Assembly: GCA_963744915.1 (NCBI GenBank)
Contig: CAVUUY010000006.1
Coordinates: 309,985-373,984, forward strand
From: DATAFF01 sp963744915
Lineage (GTDB): Bacteria > Pseudomonadota > Alphaproteobacteria > Rhizobiales > Aestuariivirgaceae
DNA length: 64,000 nt
Direction of reading: 5' to 3'
Made by a program: the position numbers and the translations under genes. Positions within the stretch are counted from its first letter, which is position 1. Every line of letters begins with the position of its first letter. Below the pieces are notes generated by a model. That model was not told the DNA's origin, made no database searches, and saw only the letters and a program-made list of their open reading frames with translations. Shown one piece after another: positions 8,782-18,433 of the stretch.

Positions 8782-10479
8782 ATGACCACGGAATCAATCT
8801 CCCAACCACCCACAGGCCTGGCGCATTGGCTCCCGGCCCTGGGATGGCTGCGTGCCTATGACCGGAGTTGGTTGCGAGGAGACATCGTCGCGGGCATCAC
8901 GCTCGCGGCGTATCTGCTGCCCGCAGGCTTGGGCGACGCTTCCCTGGCCAACCTGCCTCCCGAAGCCGGCCTCTATGCCTGCCTGTTTGGCGGGCTGGTT
9001 TTTTGGCTGTTTTGCAGTTCGCGTCACACAGTCATTACGGTCACGTCCGCCATCTCGCTGCTGATCGGCGCTTCGCTTGGGGAAATTGCCAATGGTGACA
9101 CGACGCGCTTTGGCGCGCTCGCTGCGGCCACGGCGCTACTGGTGGCGTTGATTGCGTTCCTGGGCTGGCTGGCGAAAGCCGGGGCCATCGTGAATTTCAT
9201 TTCGGAAAGCGTCATGACCGGATTCAAGTGCGGTGTGGCGCTGTTCCTCGCGAGCACGCAATTGCCGAAGCTCTTGGGCTTCCATGGCGCTCACGGGAGC
9301 TTTTGGGAGAACAGCGGCCACTTCCTGAAGCACCTTCACGAAACAAATCCCGCGTCGCTGACTATCGGAGGTGCCGCATTGGCAGTGCTGGTCTTCGGCA
9401 AAGTGTTCCTGAAGAACAAACCGGTGGCGCTCTTCGTCGTCATCGGCGGCATCGTTGCCGCGTCGCTTTTTGGACTGGAAACACGCGGAGTAAAACTGCT
9501 CGGCCCAGTGCCGCAGGGACTGCCGGTGATCGGGCTGCCGGCCATTCAATGGGCCGACTTGAATCAACTGCTGCCACTGGCCCTTGCATGCTTCATGCTC
9601 GGAGCGGTGGAGACCGCCGCCATCGGTCGGATGTTCAGCGCCCGGCACGGCGGACGGCTCGACGCAAACCAGGAATTTCTTGCGCTCGCGGCTGCGAACC
9701 TCGCCGCCGGGCTGGGCCGCGGCTATCCCATCAGCGGAGGCATGTCGCAATCCGTGGTCAATGAAGGCGGCGGCGCGCGTACGCCTCTGTCTGGCGCGTT
9801 CGCGGCGGGAATCGTCCTGGTGGTGGTGCTTTTCCTTTCAGGGCTGCTGCGCACTCTGCCGCAACCCGTGCTGGCGGCGGTGGTGTTGGTCGCGGTCGCG
9901 GGGCTGTTCAAACTTTCGACGCTCAAGGAGCTGTGGCGCGGCGACCGGCCGGAATTCGTCGTCGCGATGGCTTCGTTGCTCGGCGTGCTCACTTCTGGCC
10001 TGCTCCGGGGCGTGCTGATCGGCGCCATTATCTCGCTCGTCCAATTATTGCGCGCCGCTTCGCGTCCGCACGTGGCCTTTCTCGGGCGCATTCCCGGCAC
10101 GCGGCGCTTTTCCGATCACGAGCGGCATCCGGAAAATGAGTTGATCCCCGGCGTCCTTATCGTTCGTCCCGAATCCTCTCTCATTTATTTCAACGTGGAT
10201 CATGTGTGCGAGACGATCCTCGACCGTGTGCGCGCCGAACCAACGCCACCCGGGCTGGTCGTGCTGGATCTGTCCGCCGCGCCGCGCGTGGATCTGCAAA
10301 GCGCCCACACGCTGGGCGGTCTCGCCGACGAACTCGCGGCGGCTGGCACCCGGTTCCAGGCCGTTGAAGCGCGTTCCACCGTGCGCGATCGGCTGCGGGA
10401 TGTGGGCGTGGACAGCAAACTGGGGGGCATCAATCGCTTCACGACCGTGGCGGATGTGCTAGACAATTTCCGCGCTTGA
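8782..10479 (+). CDS. SulP-family inorganic anion transporter with STAS domain
   Basis: The 565-residue protein opens with the sulfate-transporter core. LRGDIVAGITLAAYLLPAGL is the SulP signature region near residue 35, followed by about ten hydrophobic helices up to residue 430. It includes GRGYPISGGMSQSVVNEGGG, the conserved helix-8 region. Residues 440-560 form a STAS domain, including GLVVLDLSAAPRVDLQSAHT. The family moves sulfate, bicarbonate or similar anions across the inner membrane, and the ion here cannot be predicted. The gene stands alone and converges with the PLD-like gene. Confidence 0.93.
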   Translation: MTTESISQPPTGLAHWLPALGWLRAYDRSWLRGDIVAGITLAAYLLPAGLGDASLANLPPEAGLYACLFGGLVFWLFCSSRHTVITVTSAISLLIGASLGEIANGDTTRFGALAAATALLVALIAFLGWLAKAGAIVNFISESVMTGFKCGVALFLASTQLPKLLGFHGAHGSFWENSGHFLKHLHETNPASLTIGGAALAVLVFGKVFLKNKPVALFVVIGGIVAASLFGLETRGVKLLGPVPQGLPVIGLPAIQWADLNQLLPLALACFMLGAVETAAIGRMFSARHGGRLDANQEFLALAAANLAAGLGRGYPISGGMSQSVVNEGGGARTPLSGAFAAGIVLVVVLFLSGLLRTLPQPVLAAVVLVAVAGLFKLSTLKELWRGDRPEFVVAMASLLGVLTSGLLRGVLIGAIISLVQLLRAASRPHVAFLGRIPGTRRFSDHERHPENELIPGVLIVRPESSLIYFNVDHVCETILDRVRAEPTPPGLVVLDLSAAPRVDLQSAHTLGGLADELAAAGTRFQAVEARSTVRDRLRDVGVDSKLGGINRFTTVADVLDNFRA

Positions 10480-10600
10480 GCGGAGGCTGCGAGGAATTGC
10501 TCGAATTCCGTCGCACCCTCCCGCTCGATTGACGCGCCCTGAGCGACTTGCTCGCGCGCGGCGGTTCGTATCGGCAATGGATACAGACCGCCGGCGCTGT

Positions 10601-12238
10601 TCAGAGCTGCGAGTCGATGGGGAGGAGCTTCAACAGGGCGGCGAGGAAGCGCCGGCGGAAGCCGGTTTCCGGGTCGTCCCGATAGTGCACCCTTTGGTCG
10701 CCCCTCACCGTCTCCCAGACGATCCCGCCATTCGGGTCGAGGAGGACGCGGTAGCTGTTGGCGGGCACGACGCCGGTGGCCATGTAGGCCATCAGCCTTT
10801 CGGCAAGCTCCGGGCTCTCGATATAGAGGCCGGCTTCGGTATTGATCACGGCGGAGCGCGGGTCGAGGTTGAAGCTGCCGATGAACACGGCTTCGCCGTC
10901 GAAGGCCATGGCCTTGGTATGCAAGGCTGCTCGCGACCGCCCGGAACGGAGCGACCAGCCTGGCCGGAAGGCGTCGGTATCCGGGCGCAGCTCGTATAGC
11001 TCCATGCCGTTCTCGAGAAGCCGCCTACGGGTCTTGGCATAGCCTGAATGCGCCGGCAGCATGTCATTCGAAGCGAGCGAATTGGTCAGCACGCGCACCC
11101 GGACATTGCGCTCATTGAGCACTTTGACGGTTGCCTGCGCCCCAGCGGGCAGGACGAAATAGGGCGATTCGACGAGCAGCTCCTCTTTCAGCTGGGCGAC
11201 CCGCCCGCGGATGAACTCGACCACGTCGACGCTCTCCTTGCCGCGTGCGATGGTTTCCGGGTCATCGGCGATGACTTGGCCGCGTGCCCATACAAGATTA
11301 TCGCGAATTTCGGCGCCCCGGACCGCCAGCTCGTCCAGGTCCTGATCGATCGGATAAGGGTAGTCAGCCGAGGCGATTGCTTCACGCAAGCGAATCAGGA
11401 TGGCATCGAGATCGGTAGCGCCATAGGCGCGATCGACGATGGCCGCGATCGGCACGGTCGAGGGGCTGTTCCAGTACCGGTCGAATACCCCCGACAAGTC
11501 ACGAACGACAGGTCCAACCGCCAACACATCCAGATCGCGATAATTGGCGGTGGTGTTCACGCCATAATAGATGTCACCGATATTGCGGCCGCCGACGATC
11601 GCCGCAGCATTGTCAGCAACCATCAACTTGTTGTGCATGCGGCGGTTGACTCGGCCGAAGTCGACAATGAAGTCAAGCGCCGACCAGTTCCGGTTGGTGA
11701 GCGGGTTGAACAGACGGATCTCGACGTTGGGATGGGCATCGAGGGCGGCTTTGACGGGGTCGCTGGCCTTGTAGTAGGGATCGTCGACGAGGAGCCGCAC
11801 CCTGACCCCGCGATCGGCCGCCTTCATCACCCGATCGACGATGATCCGGCCGGTAGTATCGCCGTCCCAGACGTAGTACTGCATGTCGAGGCTTCGCTCG
11901 GCTAAGTCGGCAAGCGCCAGCCGGACGATGAAGGCCTCACGCCCGTGGCTCAAGAGGCTGAAGCCGGAGAGGCCCGGATGCGCGTTGGCTGCCGGGCCGA
12001 AGAATTGGCCCAGCCTGGTCGACGCCGGATCCTCGATAGCCGTCGATACCGTGCGCGGGTAGTCGGACCGTGCGCGGGTAGCGCGACCAGTGAGAACCTG
12101 GGCAAGCCAACTCAGGACCATGCGCGGGAAACCGCGACCGGCCAGTGCCCGAGGCTCGGCTGTAGAGATGCTGATTCGTTGAGGGTCGGTATCCATTTGA
12201 CGGCTGTCTTCAACCGGGCGGGGCGTTCCGCGGCCCAT
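10601..12238 (-). CDS. Phospholipase D-like protein (cardiolipin synthase superfamily)
   Basis: I take the ATG at 12238, preceded by GGAGAGCACA; the frame remains open to a TTG at 12301. The 545-residue product has two HKD motifs: HNKLMVADNAAAIVGGRNIG near residue 202 and HTKAMAFDGEAVFIGSFNLD near residue 435. The first half also has LDMQYYVWDGDTTGR, typical of cardiolipin-synthase-like bacterial PLDs. The enzymes transfer phosphatidyl groups or hydrolyse phosphodiesters in membranes. No strong transmembrane helix is visible, so this is probably a peripheral enzyme. It converges with the SulP gene; the 120 bp between them hold only possible terminator structure. Confidence 0.9.
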   Translation of the reverse strand: MGRGTPRPVEDSRQMDTDPQRISISTAEPRALAGRGFPRMVLSWLAQVLTGRATRARSDYPRTVSTAIEDPASTRLGQFFGPAANAHPGLSGFSLLSHGREAFIVRLALADLAERSLDMQYYVWDGDTTGRIIVDRVMKAADRGVRVRLLVDDPYYKASDPVKAALDAHPNVEIRLFNPLTNRNWSALDFIVDFGRVNRRMHNKLMVADNAAAIVGGRNIGDIYYGVNTTANYRDLDVLAVGPVVRDLSGVFDRYWNSPSTVPIAAIVDRAYGATDLDAILIRLREAIASADYPYPIDQDLDELAVRGAEIRDNLVWARGQVIADDPETIARGKESVDVVEFIRGRVAQLKEELLVESPYFVLPAGAQATVKVLNERNVRVRVLTNSLASNDMLPAHSGYAKTRRRLLENGMELYELRPDTDAFRPGWSLRSGRSRAALHTKAMAFDGEAVFIGSFNLDPRSAVINTEAGLYIESPELAERLMAYMATGVVPANSYRVLLDPNGGIVWETVRGDQRVHYRDDPETGFRRRFLAALLKLLPIDSQL

Positions 12239-12612
12239 TGTGCTCTCCAACCCCCCTCGACCAGCAGAAAAGCGCAGCAATGACAAACCGGTCAAGCGCA
12301 AACTCCCGAACTACTTTGAAAATACTGCCCGGTACGAAATGACTATCAGTCTCATCACGGCCTGCCGCGGGTAGGGCTTCTTCCTTCAGGCGTCGCATCA
12401 ACCATCGGTTGGGTTCGTTACTCGAGCCAGGCTTCGGCACTCTTAGTCGTTCGCCGCACAAAGAGCTATCACCTTTGATCGGCTCGCCTTCAACGTCGCC
12501 AGACGTGATATGAGCGACGTTGCTTTCGATCCAGGTCGGCGATTTCCTTGATCGCTTGGGAATCGCTTTCATCGGCCATCAAATGAGCTTGGGCGAAGTT
12601 TTTCATTGAATT
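12239..12612. other. Intergenic 374 bp between divergent PLD-like and channel genes
   Basis: No gene is recognised. Reverse-strand readings here show no family features. The region must contain the promoters for the two divergent genes, but I see no clear operator. Confidence 0.4.
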
Positions 12613-13065
12613 GTGGGACCGAAATCCAGGGAGTTTTATCAAATTATGCTCGTCACGCTCAGTTTCGCTTTCGCGCTTATTTCGGCTACCGTCGTGATTC
12701 AAGCGCTTTTCATGTCTTTTGGACTGCATGCTTTCAGGTGGCTAGCAGAACACCGGCCCATGGCCATGGTTCGCTACCCCACCATTGGAGTGGTAATTTG
12801 GATTGGGTTCCTGATTATACCTATTGTTGTGAATGTCTTCATCTGGGCCACTTTTTATTATGTTCAGGTAGCTTTACCAAGTTTTGAAGAATCTCTCTAC
12901 TTCTCTATTGTTACGTTCACTACTCTTGGATACGGGGATATTGTTCTTGACAAGGAATGGCGTCTGCTCGCAACTTTCGAGGCGATAAATGGCACGATCA
13001 TCTTCGGGTGGATGACGGCATTGATAGTTGCGTTCATTCAGCGACTATGGGGGCGAGTTCGTTAA
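12613..13065 (+). CDS. Two-TM potassium-channel-like protein
   Basis: The 150-residue protein has three hydrophobic stretches (about residues 12-40, 55-85 and 120-145). Between the last two is a pore loop with SIVTFTTLGYGDIVL, whose TTLGYGD matches the K+ selectivity filter (T-x-G-Y-G). No cytoplasmic RCK domain follows, so it is a minimal pore of the Ion_trans_2 kind. The frame opens with GTG at 12613; an ATG at 12646 is an alternative start. The first part is richer in A/T than its neighbours, which may indicate separate origin. Its stop overlaps the 3' end of the convergent DUF808 gene by 4 bp. Confidence 0.85.
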   Translation: MGPKSREFYQIMLVTLSFAFALISATVVIQALFMSFGLHAFRWLAEHRPMAMVRYPTIGVVIWIGFLIIPIVVNVFIWATFYYVQVALPSFEESLYFSIVTFTTLGYGDIVLDKEWRLLATFEAINGTIIFGWMTALIVAFIQRLWGRVR

Positions 13066-14102
13066 TGGTTACCAATTTCTCGACCGCCCTTTCGTCTTTG
13101 GAGCGATCTTTCTGTCTGCCCTCGCAGGGAACTTTTGATTAGGGCCCATGTCGGTGCAAGAACGAACGCAAGCACCGGGATTGCCGCCGCGCCGACTAGC
13201 AGTCCAACCAACCCGGAACCGGCTGCAGTAACCGTCCATTCGGCCGCTCCAGCAGCCGACGGCAGCGCACGGGCTGCTGCGTCGGCGGCCGCATGAATGG
13301 CCCGGCTGACTGACGGCAGGCCATATGCCTCCAGACCATGCACGATTATCCCGCCGCCAACCCAGATCATGGCCGCCGTACCTACGGCGGTCAGAACTAT
13401 CAGGACGACGGGCATACCGAGAACGAGGGCGTGTCCGAGTCCCCGGCTCAGATCGCCAATGACCGAGCCCCGGTTGTTGCGTGCAAGAGCAACGCCAGCA
13501 TCGTCGGCCTTTACGATCAGAGCAACCACTCCATAGACCGCAACGGTGATACCGATACCGACAAGCGCCAACACGAATGCCTGCATCAACATGCTACCCG
13601 CGGGAACAGCCGCCAGCGTGATCGCCATGATCTCTGCTGACAGGATGAAGTCTGTCTTGATAGCCCCAGCGACCTTCTCGTCCTCGAGCGTCTGCGGGTT
13701 CAAGGTGACTGTTCCCAGCTGCGCTTCGTGCGCGTGCGCATGAGAGGGCGCCACGGCTTCGAAGACCTTCTCCACGCCCTCGTAACAAAGATAAGCTCCT
13801 CCCAACATGAGTAGCGGTGTGATCGTCCAAGGGAGGAAGTAACTGAGGACTAAAGCGGCGGGCAGGAGGATCAGGAGCTTGTTGCGGAGAGACCCCGCCG
13901 CGATCTTGCCTACGATCGGCAGTTCGCGTTCGGCAGCGAATCCAACAACGTAACGCGGAGTGACTGCTGCATCGTCGATCACCACACCAGCCGCCTTCGC
14001 TCCCGCCTTGGCAGCCTGGCTAGCCACATCGTCAAGAGATGCTGCTGCCACCTTCGCGATCGCCGCGACTTCATCGAGAAGTGCAATCAGTCCAATGCTC
14101 AT
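13062..14102 (-). CDS. DUF808 family inner-membrane protein (YedI-like)
   Basis: The ATG at 14102 follows GAGGAATATCC and gives MSIGLIALLDEVAAIAKVAA, the canonical DUF808 start. The 346-residue product continues with SLDDVASQAAKAGAKAAGVV and DDAAVTPRYV, then several membrane segments (LLILLPAALVLSYFLPW, LMLGGAYLCYEGVEKVFEA and others). A GTVTLNPQTLEDEKVAGAIK loop is also family-typical. The function of YedI/DUF808 is not established. The end overlaps the channel gene tail to tail by 4 bp. Confidence 0.9.
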   Translation of the reverse strand: MSIGLIALLDEVAAIAKVAAASLDDVASQAAKAGAKAAGVVIDDAAVTPRYVVGFAAERELPIVGKIAAGSLRNKLLILLPAALVLSYFLPWTITPLLMLGGAYLCYEGVEKVFEAVAPSHAHAHEAQLGTVTLNPQTLEDEKVAGAIKTDFILSAEIMAITLAAVPAGSMLMQAFVLALVGIGITVAVYGVVALIVKADDAGVALARNNRGSVIGDLSRGLGHALVLGMPVVLIVLTAVGTAAMIWVGGGIIVHGLEAYGLPSVSRAIHAAADAAARALPSAAGAAEWTVTAAGSGLVGLLVGAAAIPVLAFVLAPTWALIKSSLRGQTERSLQRRKGGREIGNH

Positions 14103-14398
14103 GGATATTCCTCTGGTCTCAAGCATACGCTGAGTTGTGTGCGACCAGTTACTCCAGCTGCCACGGTATACCCGCTACGAGCAGGGCTCCAATTCCGCTC
14201 GGATAGATCGGCAGCGAGAAGGACACCTCCTTGCGCCGTGAGAGCGCTTCGGTCTCCGCGCTGCAGAGAAGATCGACCATTTGCTACACGGCGGCGGACC
14301 GATCGTCGATGGCCACCGGTACTCATTGGGCCCGATCGATCCGGGCAGCCCACCCAATTCTCCGCATCGTTTTCCAAATGATCAAGAGGGACTGATTT
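14103..14398. other. Intergenic 296 bp upstream of the DUF808 gene
   Basis: No gene or RNA recognised. Short readings on both strands lack family features. The segment separates the DUF808 start from the stop of the large beta-helix gene on the same strand. Confidence 0.4.
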
Positions 14399-16360
14399 CT
14401 ATGGTCCGCTCTTGCTCGGTGCCTCATCGAGTATCTGGGTAAAGGGATAGTGAAATGGCAGCGAGAGATCGAAGCGCCTGCCGTCGGGCAACAATGCACC
14501 GACTGGCGCCCCGCTGCCGATACATGTCAGGTCCCCTTTTGCATAACGAAGCTGACAGCCAGCGTGCGCAAGCGGACTCTCGGAATCGATGGCGAAGATC
14601 CGTTCGATTTCGGCGGCGCTTGCCATGCCTGTTGGAATAGTGCCGACAAATCTGACCGGTGCTGACACCCGCTCCTGGTCGATTTTGCCGATCTTACCAT
14701 CGAGCGGGCGGTTATAGGCGTTGAACCGCATGTGGTGGGCAAGAGGCCGCCCATCCTTGTCGTGCATGGGGAAGCAGTCGGCGAAGAGCGCACTCTGATC
14801 TTCCGTCCAGAGGGCGCTGTCTGCGCAGTCGAATACCTGCCTGCAAGAGACATCACCATCCTTTCCGCAACCGATGAACATCACCGCATTGTTGAAGCTG
14901 GTGATCGGTGGCGCGGGAGAACCGCGAAACAGCGGGCTGCGTGTCAGGAGGCTGTTGTTGAAGAACAGCACCCGCTCGAGAAGCGGCTCGCCGTCATCGC
15001 CGCCGAGCTTGACTGCTGTTCCGAAGCGATGGCTTGAACAATCGGCCTCATCGCCCTCCGCGCCGACTGTGCTCCACTTGCCGCCACCGCGTTTCGCTAG
15101 AAACTGGCGACTGCCGACCCACCCTTCGTCACGACAGCTCGAGCCAGGGACGCCGACCTGCGCAAAGATGTTGCCGAAGACCAGTAGGTCATGACCGGGA
15201 ACCCCGTCCGTGGACACCGCCGCATGCACATTGATGAAACTGTTATGCTTGATGATCCAGAAGGCTGCATGGCCCTCCGGCTCAATCGGGTTGTCCCGGA
15301 TATTCTTGAAAACGTTACCGGTGATCTCGAACCCGAGATTCGTCCTGTCCCGGCACTCGGGGTTTTTGCGACAGCTTGCGCTGATGGTGGCGCGAATGCC
15401 GTTATACGCGTCATACACATAATTATTTGCAAATTTGACGTTGCCCAATATGTCTCTCGAGCGGAACAGGGCGCCGTTCATCGGACTCCAGAAGTGATGA
15501 TGCGAAATGCCCCACGGGATATCGTCATAGACACTCGCGGGGCAATCCCAGTCGTTGCGGATGTCGCAGGATTGAGAGCTCTGACGATAGCTTGAAGGGC
15601 TCTGTTTCCAAAGATTTCCGGTGATCTCGAATGAATGCGCCGTCTGGGGCGTATCGCGCCTGCCGACCGCAAGAAAACCCCAGGTGGAGCCCTCGATAAC
15701 CGAGTTTCTGAGCGAGATATGGGTGGATGCGTAACTCGCAACGGCCGCAACCCAGCAGTCTCTGAACCCCATGTCGACGAAATCGACATAAGCGGCTTCC
15801 CACAGAAGGAAGCAGTGCAGTCGAAAGCGGATGTCGCTTAAATCCCGACGTTCCGCACGGCGGCGATCCATCTCGGCGGCCACCTCGTCTCCCAAGTCTT
15901 GATGTCGCTCGCCATTGCCCGCCGCAGGACGGTTGGGCACCGGATAGCAGAAATCGATGCTCCCCAGCTTGCACATGGTCTGTCTCAGCGGTTGCCCGAG
16001 AACAATCGTCGAAGCGCGAGGGAATTGACCGGTCGTGTCCACCTGTCCGCGAATGATGAGCCTGTTGTCGGGCGTGCCGCGCCATCTCATCGCGGATCGG
16101 TAGCTGCTGAGATCGACGGAATAGAAAGTCTCATCGGCCCCCTTCTGGCGAAGAAGGCGGATCTCGATCGGCCGCGACCCGTTTGCCGTTTTCACAATGC
16201 CGATTGCGGCTTTGGCGGAAACCGGATCGCGAATGACCTCGTCGTGCCAGAGATATTCAGCCTTTGGCGGTCCATCATCCGGGCGCACATAGAGCACCTC
16301 TGCTCTGGCGGGTGAATAAAGAAGCAATCCGCAGAGGGCTTGAATGATAAGGTTCCGCAT
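14399..16360 (-). CDS. Large exported protein with predicted parallel beta-helix fold
   Basis: The 653-residue protein begins MRNLIIQALCGLLLYSPARA, a signal peptide, then EVLYVRPDDGPPKAEYLWHD. A longer frame reaches 16690, but its extra 110 residues would hide the signal. The central part (residues 190-420) has repeated short strands such as HISLRNSVIEGSTWGFLAVG, HSFEITGNLW and LGFEITGNVFKNIRDNPIEP. This is the pattern of right-handed parallel beta-helix proteins that bind or cleave polysaccharides. About ten cysteines are scattered through the mature chain. I do not recognise a catalytic signature. An FNR/FixK-type box is centred 44 bp before the start, implying low-oxygen control with a very short leader. 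Confidence 0.7.
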   Translation of the reverse strand: MRNLIIQALCGLLLYSPARAEVLYVRPDDGPPKAEYLWHDEVIRDPVSAKAAIGIVKTANGSRPIEIRLLRQKGADETFYSVDLSSYRSAMRWRGTPDNRLIIRGQVDTTGQFPRASTIVLGQPLRQTMCKLGSIDFCYPVPNRPAAGNGERHQDLGDEVAAEMDRRRAERRDLSDIRFRLHCFLLWEAAYVDFVDMGFRDCWVAAVASYASTHISLRNSVIEGSTWGFLAVGRRDTPQTAHSFEITGNLWKQSPSSYRQSSQSCDIRNDWDCPASVYDDIPWGISHHHFWSPMNGALFRSRDILGNVKFANNYVYDAYNGIRATISASCRKNPECRDRTNLGFEITGNVFKNIRDNPIEPEGHAAFWIIKHNSFINVHAAVSTDGVPGHDLLVFGNIFAQVGVPGSSCRDEGWVGSRQFLAKRGGGKWSTVGAEGDEADCSSHRFGTAVKLGGDDGEPLLERVLFFNNSLLTRSPLFRGSPAPPITSFNNAVMFIGCGKDGDVSCRQVFDCADSALWTEDQSALFADCFPMHDKDGRPLAHHMRFNAYNRPLDGKIGKIDQERVSAPVRFVGTIPTGMASAAEIERIFAIDSESPLAHAGCQLRYAKGDLTCIGSGAPVGALLPDGRRFDLSLPFHYPFTQILDEAPSKSGP

Positions 16361-16397
16361 CACTCTAAATGAGTCGCACGCCAAACCGGGCGCTGCC

Positions 16398-16411
16398 TTG
16401 ATGTGGATCAA
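16398..16411. promoter_or_regulatory. FNR/FixK-type box, TTGAT-N4-ATCAA
   Basis: TTGATGTGGATCAA is a perfect FNR-consensus palindrome. It is centred 44.5 bp upstream of the start codon of the beta-helix gene at 16360. At -41.5 it would give a transcript starting about 2-3 nt before that ATG. The divergent lipoprotein gene at 16745 is 340 bp away, so the reverse-strand gene is the likelier target. Confidence 0.6.
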
Positions 16412-16744
16412 GCGGCGCGGCAGCAGGGAACAGTTCAGCCCGGCCGGAGCCTGGCCAGGATGAGAAATCCTGGCAGTGCTCGGCGATCTTGGCCAGGACC
16501 TCTTTGCTCGTTGGCCAATCGAAGACGTGGTGGCCTTGGTCCGGAACTTGACGGCAGGGGCGCCAGATGCGGCATCAGGCTCACGCGGTGTACTTTCCGC
16601 TCGGCAAAAATAACACAAGCACGAGAAAAGAACTTCTGGTTCACGTCTGGCGACCCAGATGCGCAAGACTCTTTCCATGATTGTCCGCAAAATCTCGGAG
16701 TCGAACTCGGCACCTGACCTCGGGAGCGAGGAGGGACAAACGGA

Positions 16745-17881
16745 ATGACCAGGGGTTTGTCAGGCGGTTACCATTTCTCGATTAATCTGCCTAAGTACGT
16801 TTCCGTCCTAGTGCTCATAACCGGACTGATATTTGTCCTAGCGATGTCTGGCTGCGCATCCATCGGCCCGGATTCGGTTCCGCGAGATCGCATCGACTAC
16901 GCCGACGCAATGGCGGACTCATGGAAAGACCAGTTGGTGCTGAATATTGTGCGTTTACGGTATGGCGACACGCCAAGTTTCATGGACGTCTCTTCCGTCG
17001 TTGCCTCCTACACGCTTCAGGGTCAGACGCAGGCTGGCGCCATCACCAATTTCGGAATTCCGAGCAAGACGACTACCCTGCCGAATACGATTGGCTCTGT
17101 CTCTGCTATTGGGGCTTATGCCGACCGTCCGACGATCTCGTACACGCCGCTGAGCGGCAAGAAGTTTGCCCAAAGCCTGCTGACGCCGATCCCGCCGAGC
17201 GCTATTTTTTCGCTGATTTCGGCCGGCTATGCAGCGGACTTTGTTTTACCGACAACAGTGCGTGCACTGAACGGCATGTACAACCATAGCTTCCAGACTG
17301 GGGTTAGGAGGCCGGCTGACCCAGACTTCTACCCTCTTGTTGCGGCCATACGGCGGCTGCAACTATCCCGAGCCGTCACCATTCAAGTAAAGAAACGCGG
17401 AGCTGACGAATCGGTGATTGCTATATTCGGGGACCGGAATAAGCCCGAGCTCAAAAAAGACATAGATTTCATCCAACGCACGCTCAAATTGAAGCCATTG
17501 AATGGCGAAATCATTCTTTCCTACGGGGCGGTGCCGCATCAAGCGAATGAACTGGCTGTTCTTTCGCGCTCAATGATCGAAATGATGATCGAGATGTCTG
17601 CCGATATTGTTGTGCCTCTTCAACATGTTTCGAATGGCCGCACCTATGCAAATACAGTGGATGGTTCAACTCCCAGCGATGCTGCCCCGGTAAAGATCTA
17701 TTCGGGCGCTAGCGCGCCTTCAGACGCCTTCGCAAAGGTCCGCTACCGTGACACCTGGTATTGGGTTTCCGATAGCGATTTTCTCTCGAAGCGATCGTTG
17801 ACACTCATGCTGCTCTTCTTCTCATTGGCAGAAACGGGTGTTGTTCCATCTGCGCCGGTGCTCACCATTCCCGTTCAATAG
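16745..17881 (+). CDS. Hypothetical lipoprotein
   Basis: The 378-residue product has an N-terminal hydrophobic segment (about residues 18-37) followed by AMSGCASIGPDS, a lipobox with the lipidated cysteine at about residue 38. The mature part starts with RDRIDYADAMADSWKDQLVL and NIVRLRYGDTPSFMDVSSVV, which I recognise as a recurrent hypothetical family in Bradyrhizobium-like genomes, without known function. The remainder is mixed alpha/beta with no catalytic motif. GAGGAGGG lies about 9 nt upstream of the ATG. It is probably anchored in the outer membrane, facing the periplasm. A 384-bp gap before it contains one FNR-type box assigned to the divergent gene. Confidence 0.75.
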   Translation: MTRGLSGGYHFSINLPKYVSVLVLITGLIFVLAMSGCASIGPDSVPRDRIDYADAMADSWKDQLVLNIVRLRYGDTPSFMDVSSVVASYTLQGQTQAGAITNFGIPSKTTTLPNTIGSVSAIGAYADRPTISYTPLSGKKFAQSLLTPIPPSAIFSLISAGYAADFVLPTTVRALNGMYNHSFQTGVRRPADPDFYPLVAAIRRLQLSRAVTIQVKKRGADESVIAIFGDRNKPELKKDIDFIQRTLKLKPLNGEIILSYGAVPHQANELAVLSRSMIEMMIEMSADIVVPLQHVSNGRTYANTVDGSTPSDAAPVKIYSGASAPSDAFAKVRYRDTWYWVSDSDFLSKRSLTLMLLFFSLAETGVVPSAPVLTIPVQ

Positions 17882-18083
17882 TCTTGACTTTGCAGTCGAA
17901 CGGAATGGTTACGGTCGGACCCGCAAATGTATTATCGCACGTAAGGGAGCCCGGTAATTCAGGCAGGTGACGCGAATTTGATGCCGCCCTAGTGTTCTCT
18001 GGGAGAAAATGATGGTGTCGACAGGTAGCGTATGTTTCTGTTCTAGGACCTTAAATATAGATCTTCAACAATGGAGGAAGGGA

Positions 18084-18308
18084 ATGTCACCGTTTGTCAG
18101 TTTGCCGCGCGCGGGCCTGATGTTCGCGGCGCTGCTCACGTTCGCGGGCGTCTCTTTGAACGCCGGGCCAGCCAATGCCGTCGTCTATTGTAAGACCGTC
18201 GGTGTGCCCAAGGGCTGTGTCGCAAGGCGCGCGGTTGTCAAACCCGTCCATCGTCCCGTCGTCTATTGCAAGACCCGCGGCGTTCCGAAAGGCTGCGTTG
18301 CACGTTAG
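18084..18308 (+). CDS. Small exported protein with duplicated VVYC-K-T-GVPKGCVAR motif
   Basis: The 74-residue product begins MSPFVSLPRAGLMFAALLTF and has a signal peptide cleaved after ANA. The mature 42 residues consist of two copies of a 16-residue motif, VVYCKTVGVPKGCVAR and VVYCKTRGVPKGCVAR, joined by a short RAVVKPVHRP linker. Each copy has two cysteines, so two small disulfide loops are likely. GGAGGAAGGGA lies directly upstream of the ATG and decides this start over 18009. The motif recurs in hypothetical exported proteins of rhizobia, but I know of no function. Confidence 0.75.
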   Translation: MSPFVSLPRAGLMFAALLTFAGVSLNAGPANAVVYCKTVGVPKGCVARRAVVKPVHRPVVYCKTRGVPKGCVAR

Positions 18309-18433
18309 AATTATTCACCCGCTCCAACTCGGGCCGACACTGTTTGGGAAACGGGTTAGTTCTTCTGGGCGGGAACAATCCCTGATCCGATGCGGTTTTG
18401 CGTGTACCGGGAGAATTTGACGGGAGCGACGCA

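Noticed and set aside
12040..12105. Direct repeat CCGTGCGCGGGTAG inside the PLD-like gene
   Set aside because: It is short, lies in a non-conserved part of the protein and keeps the frame, so it is not evidence of a mobile element.
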